Source of the DNA: Paenibacillus paridis
GTDB taxonomy: Bacteria; Bacillota; Bacilli; Paenibacillales; Paenibacillaceae
DNA: 64,000 nt
NCBI RefSeq assembly: GCF_006345825.1
Contig: NZ_VCIX01000092.1
Location: 2,046,001 to 2,110,000 of the forward strand
Direction: 5' to 3'
Shown here: one piece after another, positions 34,864 through 43,808 of the stretch
Layout: every line of letters begins with the position of its first letter
Numbering within the stretch: position 1 is the first letter of the stretch
Program-made: the position numbers and the translations under genes
Notes under the pieces: model-generated
Seen by the model: the letters and a program-made list of their open reading frames with translations, nothing else
What the model was told of the DNA's origin: nothing
Database searches by the model: none

Positions 34864-37800
34864 TTAATCCTTAACCGGAATGGTAAACGACACCGCTGTT
34901 CCTTCGCCAGGCTCACTTTGAATATGCAGCCCTTGGCCATATAGCTGGGTTAATCGACTATGCGTATTAAACAAACCAATGCCACGTTCTTCTTTGCCCA
35001 CCGGAGATAGCAGCTTCGCCACTTGTTCCCCATTCATTCCGATACCCGTATCCGATATTGTAACACGAATAGCGCCTGCTTCACTCTTTATTCGAATGCT
35101 CAGAGTGCCGCCCTTTGCCTTACTTAAAATGCCATGCCGAACCGCATTCTCCACTAGCGGTTGGATCGTTAATGGCGGAATCAGCACATCGTCCCTCTCC
35201 CATTTTACGTCCCATTCGATCTGCAGCCGTTCCTCAAAGCGCTGCTGTTCAATGTACAGGTAGTTCTCCACCAGTTGAAGCTCACGCGAGAGTGAAACCA
35301 GCTTGCCAGCGGTCAAGAAGTCGAAGCTAATGCGCAAATAAAACGTAAAAGCCTCTACAAGTTTCCTCATCTTGTCTGAATCAATCTCACTGAGTGCCGT
35401 AATCGAATTCAGTGTATTAAATAGAAAATGAGGATGGATTTGCGCTTGCAAATAAGCAGCCTCCATGCGTAAGCGGTCATTGACGGCCTGTTTCAGCGAC
35501 GACAGCGACCATGCGCGATATTTCAACTCCATGGCATCCACTGGCTTGGTAACATAATCGTTGGCTCCTGCACGAAACCCCGTATAGATGTCTTCCGGTT
35601 CGCTGCGGGCCGTCAACAAAATAATAGGCAGCTCATAAAGCGTATACCGTTCTCGGATCAATCGGGTCAATTCATACCCTGACATTCCCGGCATCATTAC
35701 GTCAGCAATCACAAGATCCCACTGGTCTTGATGCAGTTTATCTAGTGCCTCACCAGCAGAATTGGCAGTTCCGATATCATAATTTTCTGTAGACAAGATA
35801 TGGGTAAGTACCTTGAGATTGATAGAATCATCATCAACAGCTAGCACACGAATTTGGTCGACTGCGCTGGAGAGCTTCGAGATGTGATCAAGCTCCTGAC
35901 TTGTAGTGCTGACAGCAACCATAGCGGCAGTCTCCGTTGCAATCTTAACTAAAGCCGCCGACCACGCCTCCGAATCCATTTCTGCAGGAGTTGACAATAA
36001 AGGTACAGAAGGCTGCGAACGCTCTTCATGCACTGCTAATTTGAAGCTGAACACGCTTCCTTCTCCTGGCTGCGATTGTAAGAGCAGCTTGCTGCCATGC
36101 AATTCAACCAGCTCTTTGCAAATGCTAAGCCCAAGCCCCATGCCTCCCCCGTCAGTAGAGCCCTGTTCATAGGGGATAAACGCGCGCTTTTGCAAGATTT
36201 CATCCATTCCAGCACCTGTATCCCTGATTTGCAGCAGCACTTGGCCCTTTTCATATTTTGCTGACAGCTCTACAAAGCCATTCTGCGTATACTTTAGTGC
36301 ATTATGCACCAAATTAATAAGAATCTGTACCAAGCGTTCCTCGTCTGCATCTACATGCGGCAGGTCCTCCGGTATATTCATGCGCAACTCAACCTTTGTA
36401 CCTTCGCTCGAAAACCTAAGCATGTCCAGTACGCCAACAGCTACAGACTGCACGTTTACCTTTGTCAAACGGACCGAAATTCTTTTTTCCTGCAATCGTA
36501 CGACATCAAGCAAATCATTTAGCATATGCGACATCCGGCGACTGACCATGACAAGCAGCTCCATATCGCGCTGGCTTTGTTCATCAAGCACTTGTTTTTT
36601 TCGAGTCAGTACGCTCTGGGCAATGTTCATAATGCCATGCAGAGGCGTCCGCAATTCGTGAGACGTATTCGCAAGAAAACGATCCTTAAGCTGATTAGCC
36701 TCAGCCAATCGTTCATTAAGCTGCATATTTTCATCGGAATTATTAAAATATCTTTTGAACCAATAGGCAGAGAAACTCGTAATGGCAGCTATCAAATCAA
36801 TCGGATAAAACATAAATTGAGAGGTACCCGCATAATACACCGTCCCCCACAAAATATTATTGATAACGCATACGACAGAGAACACCAGGAATAATGCCCC
36901 TTCTCCCCTATTAAGCACCATCCGCATGAAATAGTAGGCCGTCCAAAACAAAGGAACATAGTATAGGATCATATAGTGTTCTTTTTCAAGTGAATACAGC
37001 ACCATTTCCGCCGGGGCAATGGCAATAAATAAGGTAAAGGCAATAAGCAGGAAGATGTATTCATACAAAAGCACGCCTTTTCTTCTTATACCGCCAAGAC
37101 CTCTTCCCATCAGCAAGAGGAAAAAAGAGAACCACATGAAGGCGAATGCTTTTATCTTCAACATCCATGCAAAGCTCGTGTCCATCCACATAAACAATAG
37201 CCCATGATGATTAACCGCAACCGTCATGGCTGATGCTGCCATCAAAAAGAAAAATACAATAAACTCTTTTTTTCGCCTATTCATTAAATATATGATTAGC
37301 GCATACATCGCATGAAGCATAAAAATGACGCAAACGATAAGCTGAAAGGCAATCGAATACAAATAAACCTTATTAACCGTTTCATGTGTGCCAAATTGTA
37401 CGGACCGAACGATGCCACCTTGGAGCGGTGACTCTTGGTTTGCTGCCCGTACGAATACGTTGAGTTCCATCTGATCCTTCTGTGCATAGGTGACCATAAA
37501 AGATTTGGTTTCCGATACATGTTTCTCCTTGGATTCGGCAAGCACGCCGAACTTCGCCAGCACTTCCCCATTAATTTCGACTTGGGAGGCCGTGTAGATC
37601 GACTGAAACCATATGCTTAGCGGCTCCGATAACGGACGGTCCAGCAAAATCCTTACATAATAGGTACCGTATCCATAGCTATCCATTTGGGCAGGCTGAA
37701 ATGCAGTATTCCAGTTGCCCGGAACCTGCAGCATTTGATCATGTGAAGCGTCAACAAAATTAGTTGAACCGATCCACTGACCAGGGTAAAATAACCACTC

Positions 37801-37992
37801 CCCATCTATTGGAATCGATTTTTGATTCTCAAGATCTATGCCTCTTAAATCAAGCAAGCCTTGCTTCACCGTTGGAGGATTAGATAATGAAAGCCAATCT
37901 TGCCAACTCCATCGTACGGAAACGAGGATAAGAATAAACAATGCTAAATAAATGATATGACTGAGCCTAATCTTATTTTTAGATGTTTTCAT
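34864..37992 (-). CDS. Large hybrid sensor kinase: 7TMR-DISM, HisKA/HATPase, receiver, LytS-type kinase module
   Basis: A 1042-residue membrane kinase. After a first membrane helix (about 12-30) comes an extracytoplasmic jelly-roll-like region (about 45-200; GEWLFYPGQW, VPGNWN, GYGTYYVRI), then seven hydrophobic segments (about 208-412) of 7TMR-DISM type. A classical kinase follows with His445 in ANTSHELRTPLHG and HATPase boxes LVHNALKYTQNG and GMGLGLSICKEL. A receiver domain (about 712-830) has VDDDS, the aspartate of VIADVMMPGMSG and TKPVD. The C terminus is a second kinase module of the LytS/YesM class with QIHPHFLFNTLNS and PLVENAVRHG. No cognate regulator gene adjoins. Confidence 0.92.
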   Translation of the reverse strand: MKTSKNKIRLSHIIYLALFILILVSVRWSWQDWLSLSNPPTVKQGLLDLRGIDLENQKSIPIDGEWLFYPGQWIGSTNFVDASHDQMLQVPGNWNTAFQPAQMDSYGYGTYYVRILLDRPLSEPLSIWFQSIYTASQVEINGEVLAKFGVLAESKEKHVSETKSFMVTYAQKDQMELNVFVRAANQESPLQGGIVRSVQFGTHETVNKVYLYSIAFQLIVCVIFMLHAMYALIIYLMNRRKKEFIVFFFLMAASAMTVAVNHHGLLFMWMDTSFAWMLKIKAFAFMWFSFFLLLMGRGLGGIRRKGVLLYEYIFLLIAFTLFIAIAPAEMVLYSLEKEHYMILYYVPLFWTAYYFMRMVLNRGEGALFLVFSVVCVINNILWGTVYYAGTSQFMFYPIDLIAAITSFSAYWFKRYFNNSDENMQLNERLAEANQLKDRFLANTSHELRTPLHGIMNIAQSVLTRKKQVLDEQSQRDMELLVMVSRRMSHMLNDLLDVVRLQEKRISVRLTKVNVQSVAVGVLDMLRFSSEGTKVELRMNIPEDLPHVDADEERLVQILINLVHNALKYTQNGFVELSAKYEKGQVLLQIRDTGAGMDEILQKRAFIPYEQGSTDGGGMGLGLSICKELVELHGSKLLLQSQPGEGSVFSFKLAVHEERSQPSVPLLSTPAEMDSEAWSAALVKIATETAAMVAVSTTSQELDHISKLSSAVDQIRVLAVDDDSINLKVLTHILSTENYDIGTANSAGEALDKLHQDQWDLVIADVMMPGMSGYELTRLIRERYTLYELPIILLTARSEPEDIYTGFRAGANDYVTKPVDAMELKYRAWSLSSLKQAVNDRLRMEAAYLQAQIHPHFLFNTLNSITALSEIDSDKMRKLVEAFTFYLRISFDFLTAGKLVSLSRELQLVENYLYIEQQRFEERLQIEWDVKWERDDVLIPPLTIQPLVENAVRHGILSKAKGGTLSIRIKSEAGAIRVTISDTGIGMNGEQVAKLLSPVGKEERGIGLFNTHSRLTQLYGQGLHIQSEPGEGTAVSFTIPVKD

Positions 37993-38166
37993 GAGTGCCT
38001 CGTTCGTTGCATATTCACCATGCCGTATTGATGATTCATAATCCGCTTCACCTTCTCTTAACTTGCCACTATCTTACCATATTACCTCTCGCTACCAGAA
38101 ATAAAATGACATATTTTTATAATTGAATAGATTCATTCGGCTTGTATAGGGATGGAATGCAAAAAA

Positions 38167-38205
38167 ACACTCCAATATCGGCGATTGCCTGAATTATTGG
38201 AGTGT
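38167..38205 (-). terminator. Terminator of the Old Yellow Enzyme gene
   Basis: ACACTCCAATA (38167-38177) pairs with TATTGGAGTGT (38195-38205) around a 17-base loop, followed by seven T on the minus strand, just behind the stop at 38224. Confidence 0.85.
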
Positions 38206-38223
38206 ATGTTTATTTAAAATAGG

Positions 38224-39348
38224 TTAAATAAGAGTACTAAGTGCTTCTGGAGTGAAGGGTAGAAGCTCATCCATTCGTCCTTCTCGTATTTTCACAGCCC
38301 AAGCAGGATCGGCGATAAGTGCTCGTCCGACGGCCACCAGATCAAACTCATTGTTGTTCAGTCTTTCAAGTAGATCATCTATATCTTTCTGGCCTGCCCC
38401 TTTGCCTTCGGTGTAAAGGCTAGTAAATTCGTTATCAAGGCCAACCGAACCTACCGTAATCGTCGTTTTACCCGACAATTTCTTTACCCATCCAGCGAGG
38501 TTAAGATCGGAGCCTGCAAATTCAGGCTCCCAGAAGCGGCGAGTGGAGCAATGGAAAATGTCTACGCCTGCTTTGACCAGCACGCTCAGCAATTGCTCTA
38601 GTTGTTCCGGCGTTTCAAACGGCTTTGCTTGGTAAGCGTTCATTTTCCATTGCGATAGTCGAAATGCAATCGGATAATCGGGGCCAACTGCAGCCCGGAC
38701 TGCCTCAACCACTTCGATAGCAAATTGAGCACGTCTGATGATATCGCCACCATAACGGTCTGTTCGCTGATTTGTTTTCTCCCAGAGGAACTGGTCAATG
38801 AGATAACCGTGAGCGCCGTGAAGCTCGATTCCGTCAAAGCCGATTCGTTTCGCATTTGCCGCTCCGCTTGCATAGGCTTGTATAGCTATCGCGATTTCTT
38901 CTTCCGTCATTGGCTCTGTGACTTGATTACCTTCCAAATCAAGCCCGGATGGACCAATCGAGAGCACCTCTGAATTGGGCTGAGATCCTAGCGGGCGCGC
39001 CATGCCCATATGCCATAGCTAGGGAAATATTTTACCGCCGGCATCATGAACTTGTCTGACCACTTCCGCCCAACCGTTCAAAGCAGATTCTCCATAGATA
39101 GCCGGCAAACTCGTCTCGCTAGTCGCAGCGGGATGGTCAATCACGGTACCTTCCGTAACGATGAGACCGACGCCATTTTCTGCACGCTGGCGATAATAGG
39201 CAGCTACATCCGGCCCTGGCACGCCATTTGGAGAAAAACCTCTAGACATTGGAGCCATCACAATTCGACTCTGCAAGGCTAACGAATGAAGGGAAAACGG
39301 CTGAAATAGAAGATCTGTTGAATGGCCTTTCTGCTGCTGATTATTCAT
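38224..39348 (-). pseudogene. NADH:flavin oxidoreductase (Old Yellow Enzyme family) interrupted by an in-frame TAG
   Basis: The N-terminal part (from the ATG at 39348, ribosome site GGAGG) has SRIVMAPMSRGF and VTEGTVIDH, and the C-terminal part has IGFDGIELHGAHGYLIDQFLW, TDRYGG and VGRALIADPAW, all Old Yellow Enzyme signatures. The two parts are in the same frame and are separated only by one TAG codon at 39021-39019. The context reads GGKIFP-stop-LWHMG, where the family usually has Gln (IFPQLWH). A single C-to-T change of CAG would explain it. Unless suppressed, the gene makes a truncated 109-residue peptide. A divergent TetR gene is probably its regulator. Confidence 0.85.
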
Positions 39349-39527
39349 AAATGGAACCTCCACTATTTATATTTTATCGCCTGCTTCACTGCATGAATTA
39401 CACTACCTATGCAATGGGGGATGAATGAAATATTAGCAAGGTTAGAAAGGTCATTCAACCGACAAACTCACCATTTTGTTGCTTAAACGAAAGGAGTTGA
39501 AAATTGTTGGTTAACCCAGAAAAACAG

Positions 39528-39555
39528 TTGTCGAGAAAGCAACACCTGTTATAAT
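39528..39555 (+). promoter_or_regulatory. Sigma-A promoter of the TetR gene
   Basis: TTGTCG (39528-39533), a 16-base spacer and TATAAT (39550-39555) lie 39 bases ahead of the TetR start codon. Confidence 0.65.
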
Positions 39556-39594
39556 AGAGGCATCAATTGCTTTGCTGAAAGGAGGTATTAGAAA

Positions 39595-40191
39595 ATGACT
39601 GGCCTATTCACTCCCAATCCTACCGATCCGCGTGTTATTCGAACGCGTCAACTCATATTGGATGCCTTCGTCGAGAACCTGAATAAAATGGACTTTAATG
39701 CCATTACCATCAGTGATATTACGAAGAAAGCGACGATTAACCGAGCTACTTTTTATGCGCATTTTCCTGATAAGTATGCACTGCTTGACGCGCTTTTTTC
39801 GGGTACTTTTTTGGATTATATTATCAAGAGAGTTGATGCCGACGCCATGTTGACGAAGGAAACCATTGAGCAGCTCATTATTTCTTTGTGCGATTACCAC
39901 GAGTCAACCAACCGCTGCGTCAAAAAATATGATTCCGTTGCACCCATCAATGAAAAAAACATTAAAATTCAATTAGAAAAATTCATTCTTCAACTCCTAT
40001 CACGAGAATCAGAAAAAACAGATTCGAATAAGTTAGAACTTACAGCCACCATGCTCTGCTGGTCACTCTATGGCATAACCTTTCAGTGGAATATCGGGGG
40101 AAGAAGCGAATCCCCTATTGATTTGTCAAAGAGAGTGTTACCCATGATTTTTAATGGAATTAGCTGGTTAAACACCACTGCAAAAGAGTAA
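39595..40191 (+). CDS. TetR-family transcriptional regulator
   Basis: A 198-residue repressor with an N-terminal TetR helix-turn-helix: RQLILDAFVENLNKMDFNAI, then ITKKATINRATFYAHFPDKYALLDAL. The C-terminal ligand domain is not assignable to a subgroup. GAAAGGAGG precedes the ATG. It is divergent from the interrupted Old Yellow Enzyme gene, a common arrangement in which the repressor senses electrophiles or quinones, so it is the likely regulator of that gene. Confidence 0.9.
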   Translation: MTGLFTPNPTDPRVIRTRQLILDAFVENLNKMDFNAITISDITKKATINRATFYAHFPDKYALLDALFSGTFLDYIIKRVDADAMLTKETIEQLIISLCDYHESTNRCVKKYDSVAPINEKNIKIQLEKFILQLLSRESEKTDSNKLELTATMLCWSLYGITFQWNIGGRSESPIDLSKRVLPMIFNGISWLNTTAKE

Positions 40192-40284
40192 TGTCTACCA
40201 CTCCTCTTCATAAAATAACAGCTCGCTGCTCCATACCCATTGGCAATTTTGCAGAGTTCCGAAATACTAAGCCATAGGAACCCG

Positions 40285-42009
40285 TCAGTCCCCCATAATC
40301 ATTTGGTCTAACGTAGTTCCAGCAAGAACCATCGGATATACGTTCTCATCTTTCGAGACAACAAACTCAACGAGCACAGGCCCTTGCGTTGCCATTGCTT
40401 CCTTCCAAATGAGGGAAGCCTCTGCTTTTGTCGTTGCTCTCCGTCCTTTGATTCCGTAGGCTTCTGCCAATTTTACGAAGTCCGGGCTTCCAGCAAGATC
40501 GATCTGGCTATAACGCTTGTCGTACATGAGCTCCTGCTGCTGTCTAACCATACCGAGAACTTGATTATTAATAACGACAATTTTAACTGGAATTTGATGA
40601 ATGGAACAAATCGCCATCTCTTGAGCACACATCTGCATGCCTCCGTCACCATTCACAGATACCACAAGCCGATCCGGATTTCCGATCTGTGCACCGATTG
40701 CAGCTGGAAACCCGAATCCCATCGTTCCAAGCCCTCCAGATGTAATGAGTGAACGCGGGCGATTAAATTTGTAAAACTGGGCTACCCACATTTGGTGCTG
40801 GCCTACATCAGTCGTAATAATCGCATCGCCGCGCGTTGTTTCACTGATCATTTCAATAACAAATTGCGGTTTCAGCTCATTCTCGGAATCCTCGTAGCGT
40901 AATGGATACTTTAATTTATTTTCTTGAGCTTCATGAATCCAACGGCCGGATTGAGAAGGTCTAGCTTTCGGAATCGCATAGCTTAGGACAGCTTTAATAT
41001 CGCCGATACAAGCAATATTCGTTTTAATGTTTTTACTCATTTCAGCAGGATCAATATCGATATGGGCAATTAATTTGGCATGCGGCGCAAAACCATCGAC
41101 TTTCATCGTCACCCGGTCATCAAATCGTGAACCGATGGAAATAATCAGGTCTGCATTTTGAATAGCCATATTCGCTGAATACGTGCCATGATGGCCAAGC
41201 ATCCCGAGACTAAGGGGATGACCACTCGGGAATCCGCCCAAACCAAGCAATGTAGATGCCACTGGTATTTTCGTTTGATCCACAAACGATAGCAGCTCGG
41301 CGGATGCATTGGAATACACCACGCCGCCACCGGCAATAATGACAGGTTTTTCAGCAACAGCAATTGCCTGAATTAACTGTTCGGTCTCCATTGGGTTTAT
41401 GCTCGGAGCTCCTGTATAGCCTCTAATGCTTAGTCTATTCGATGGTTGGAAGCGGATTTTTTGATTGGAAACATCTTTGGGAATATCAATCAAGACCGGC
41501 CCTTTCCTCCCAGAGTTTGCAATATAAAATGCTTCGTGGATGATTCGCGGGAGATCGTCTGCGTCACGCACCAAATAGTTATGTTTCGTTATCGGCATGG
41601 TCATGCTAACAATGTCCGCTTCCTGAAACGCATCGGTCCCCATCAACGCTGTTGAAACATTCCCCGTAATCACAACAAGCGGAACCGAATCCATATAAGC
41701 GGTAGCAATTCCGGTCACTAAATTTGTCGCTCCCGGTCCAGAGGTGGCAATACACACACCTACTTTCCCTGTCGACCGTGCATAGCCATCCGCCGCATGG
41801 ACAGCTCCTTGCTCATGTCTAGTCAAAATATGCTTGAAATCCGGATGGCCGACCATGGCATCATAGATATAAAGTACATTTCCTCCAGGATACCCAAATA
41901 CACACTCCACGCCTTCCGATAACAAACCTCGCAAAAGAGCCTCAGATCCCGTAATCCAATCATCCGATTGTTGAACGGAATGTTGCGTCGACATCAATCC
42001 TTTTTCCAT
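40285..42009 (-). CDS. ilvB: Acetolactate synthase, large (catalytic) subunit
   Basis: A 574-residue thiamine-diphosphate enzyme for the first common step of branched-chain amino-acid synthesis (2 pyruvate to acetolactate). N-terminal domain: GVECVFGYPGGNVLYIYDAM and RHEQGAVHAADGYAR (catalytic Glu in HEQGA). The FAD-linked middle domain follows, and the TPP domain has VNGDGGMQMCAQEMAICSIH with the closing NNQVLGMVRQQQE. The ATG at 42009 has AGGAGG seven bases upstream; longer open frames running back through the leader are not translated starts. No small-subunit gene (ilvN) follows; the next gene is convergent. Expression appears controlled by three T-boxes upstream. Confidence 0.96.
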   Translation of the reverse strand: MEKGLMSTQHSVQQSDDWITGSEALLRGLLSEGVECVFGYPGGNVLYIYDAMVGHPDFKHILTRHEQGAVHAADGYARSTGKVGVCIATSGPGATNLVTGIATAYMDSVPLVVITGNVSTALMGTDAFQEADIVSMTMPITKHNYLVRDADDLPRIIHEAFYIANSGRKGPVLIDIPKDVSNQKIRFQPSNRLSIRGYTGAPSINPMETEQLIQAIAVAEKPVIIAGGGVVYSNASAELLSFVDQTKIPVASTLLGLGGFPSGHPLSLGMLGHHGTYSANMAIQNADLIISIGSRFDDRVTMKVDGFAPHAKLIAHIDIDPAEMSKNIKTNIACIGDIKAVLSYAIPKARPSQSGRWIHEAQENKLKYPLRYEDSENELKPQFVIEMISETTRGDAIITTDVGQHQMWVAQFYKFNRPRSLITSGGLGTMGFGFPAAIGAQIGNPDRLVVSVNGDGGMQMCAQEMAICSIHQIPVKIVVINNQVLGMVRQQQELMYDKRYSQIDLAGSPDFVKLAEAYGIKGRRATTKAEASLIWKEAMATQGPVLVEFVVSKDENVYPMVLAGTTLDQMIMGD

Positions 42010-42030
42010 GAAAATGCCTCCTTGAATATA

Positions 42031-42341
42031 AATAACCCCTCTCATCCTTAGGCGACAGCATACTGCTGCCAAGCCTATAGGGACGAAAGGGGAACATTTC
42101 GTGGTACCACCCTGATTTGCCGAAAATCTTGCGATGTCAGCCTCAAGAGGTAAGGTTTCCCTTACCTGCCGCACGGTAACGTGTGCCATTCCGTTTGAGC
42201 CTACAGATCGCATCCATACTGGATACGACTTTCGGGTCAAATGCTCCGAGACGACATTGTACAAAAGGATTATGGCAAAGGTTTCAGCGTTTCCTTTGCT
42301 CTCTGGGCATAAGAGCCTTCGTACTTTTTTCTCTTCATCGC
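42031..42341 (-). promoter_or_regulatory. T-box riboswitch, copy 1 (proximal to ilvB)
   Basis: A full T-box leader on the minus strand. The T-box core GGTGGTACCACG (42111-42100) is followed by a terminator whose arms CCCCTTTCGTCC and GGATGAGAGGGG (42092-42036) pair over 12 bases with an inner hairpin. Stem I carries AGAGAGC and an apical hairpin (GCAAAGG/CCTTTGC). The likely specifier triplet is GUC (42255-42253) in AAUGUCG, a valine codon; this reading rests on my hand-folded Stem I. It ends 21 bases before the ilvB start codon. Confidence 0.88.
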
Positions 42342-42361
42342 TTAATATAGGTTTAAATGCA

Positions 42362-42672
42362 AATAACCCCTCTCATCCTTGGGCGACAGCATACTGCTGC
42401 CAAGCCTATAGGGACGAAAGGGGAACATTTCGTGGTACCACCCTGATTTGCCGAAAATCTTGCGATTTCAGCCTCAAGAGGTAAGGTTTCCCTTACCTGC
42501 CGCACGGTAACGTGTGCCATTCCGTTTGAGCCTACAGATCGTATCCATACTGGATACGACTTTCGGGTCAAATGCTCCGAGACGACATTGTACAAAAGGA
42601 TTATGGCAAAGGTTTCAGCGTTTCCTTTGCTCTCTGGGCATAAGAGCCTTCGTACTTTTTTCTCTTCATCGC
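42362..42672 (-). promoter_or_regulatory. T-box riboswitch, copy 2 (middle)
   Basis: Same 311-nt element shifted by exactly 331 bases, with only a few substitutions relative to copy 1 (for example G for A at the GGGCG/AGGCG site, and T for G in the GATTTCAG/GATGTCAG site). T-box core at 42442-42431, terminator at 42423-42367, putative GUC specifier at 42586-42584. A 20-base spacer joins it to each neighbour. Confidence 0.87.
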
Positions 42673-42692
42673 TTAATATAGGTTTAAATGCA

Positions 42693-43003
42693 AATAACCC
42701 CTCTCATCCTTGGGCGACAGCATACTGCTGCCAAGCCTATAGGGACGAAAGGGGAACATTTCGTGGTACCACCCTGATTTGCCGAAAATCTTGCGATTTC
42801 AGCCTCAAGAGGTAAGGTTTCCCTTACCTGCCGCACGGTAACGTGTGCCATTCCGTTTGAGCCTACAGATCGTATCCATACTGGATACGACTTTCGGTTC
42901 AAATGCTCCGAGACGACATTGTACAAAAGGATTATGGCAAAGGTTTCAGCGTTCCCTTTGCTCTCTGGACATAAGAGCCCTCGTACTTTTTTCTCTTCAT
43001 CGC
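42693..43003 (-). promoter_or_regulatory. T-box riboswitch, copy 3 (first transcribed)
   Basis: The promoter-proximal copy. T-box core at 42773-42762, terminator at 42754-42698, putative GUC specifier at 42917-42915. It differs from copy 2 at a handful of positions, mostly in the 5' half (for example GAACC for GACCC and GAGGG for GAAGG in Stem I), and similarity stops at 43003 where the common promoter region begins. Confidence 0.87.
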
Positions 43004-43020
43004 AATTTATATTGGAGCTT

Positions 43021-43049
43021 ATGTTAGCATAAAGCCAAACCTTTTTCAA
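43021..43049 (-). promoter_or_regulatory. Sigma-A promoter of the T-box/ilvB transcript
   Basis: On the minus strand TTGAAA (43049-43044), a 17-base spacer and TAACAT (43026-43021) with a TG extension upstream of the -10 box. Transcription would start near 43013, about ten bases before the first T-box. Confidence 0.75.
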
Positions 43050-43079
43050 TCCCATTTTGAACATTACTATAAGCTCTAG

Positions 43080-43790
43080 CTAGACACTCATATGAATACC
43101 TTTTTGTTCCATAGTATCAATTAGTGCACTTGCCATTATATCATAACCAAGCAAGTGAGGGTGAAGTCCGTCGTCGGCAAGTCCATCGCGCAGCCGCACG
43201 CCATCTTCAGCCGTCATAAGTGAATGATAATCGACATAAATGGCATTTTTCTCTTCAGACAGCACTTTCAGCTGACGATTTACCTCGACGATACTCGCAT
43301 TGCGAATATCATTGTTTCCTGATTGCGGCATATACGTAGGCAGCACCGAACAAACGATTGGCGTAATTCCATTCTCCTGAGCACTCTTCACCATTTGCCG
43401 AATATCATCAACAAGCCCCGCAATAATTTGATCTGCCGGTTTCCGGTCTAATGCTGTCCAGCCATCCAAAGCCCAGAAATTGTTTACGCCGATTTTGATT
43501 GCAACGTATTTCGGTTTGAGTTGGATAACATCGGCATCAAATCTTCTTAATACATGACTGCTTATATCTCCGCCAATTCCGCGATTTACAATGAATTGCC
43601 CGCCGCGGCCAAAGTAGGTATGAAGTTCCCACATATGAGTGATAGAATCTCCGATAAATACAAAATCGACGGGTACTTTATGAGCAATCAGAATTTCGTT
43701 GCCGATATCAAATTCTCCTCTTCGGCTATCCGCTGCAGCTGTAGTGGCAAAGAAGCCCGGTTTTACGATGTCCATTCGTTTTGTTGTCAT
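43080..43790 (-). CDS. SGNH/GDSL-family hydrolase (putative carbohydrate esterase)
   Basis: A 236-residue cytoplasmic hydrolase. Block I is VFIGDSITHMW (nucleophile Ser), block II is the Gly in NRGIGGDISS, block III is IGVNNFW (Asn), and block V is DGLADDGLHPHLLGYD (Asp and His). There is no signal peptide. It is the last gene of the operon with GH88, a kinase/regulator pair and ABC permeases. In that setting it could remove O-acetyl groups from imported oligosaccharides, such as the acetyl on the inner mannose of xanthan side chains. Substrate is inferred, not visible. Confidence 0.88.
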   Translation of the reverse strand: MTTKRMDIVKPGFFATTAAADSRRGEFDIGNEILIAHKVPVDFVFIGDSITHMWELHTYFGRGGQFIVNRGIGGDISSHVLRRFDADVIQLKPKYVAIKIGVNNFWALDGWTALDRKPADQIIAGLVDDIRQMVKSAQENGITPIVCSVLPTYMPQSGNNDIRNASIVEVNRQLKVLSEEKNAIYVDYHSLMTAEDGVRLRDGLADDGLHPHLLGYDIMASALIDTMEQKGIHMSV

Positions 43791-43808
43791 TTCACAAATC
43801 CTCTCCGT

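Noticed and set aside
42031..43003. Triplicated sequence considered as CRISPR or insertion element
   Set aside because: The units are 311 nt, contain T-box hallmarks, lack spacers of unique sequence, terminal inverted repeats and any transposase gene.
42010..43064. Long open frames running back from ilvB and repeated through the leader (translations containing YPVWMRSVGSNGMAHV-like strings)
   Set aside because: They repeat at 331-bp steps because they lie inside the three T-boxes; they have no ribosome site and cover RNA stems and terminators. The true ilvB start is the ATG at 42009 behind AGGAGG.
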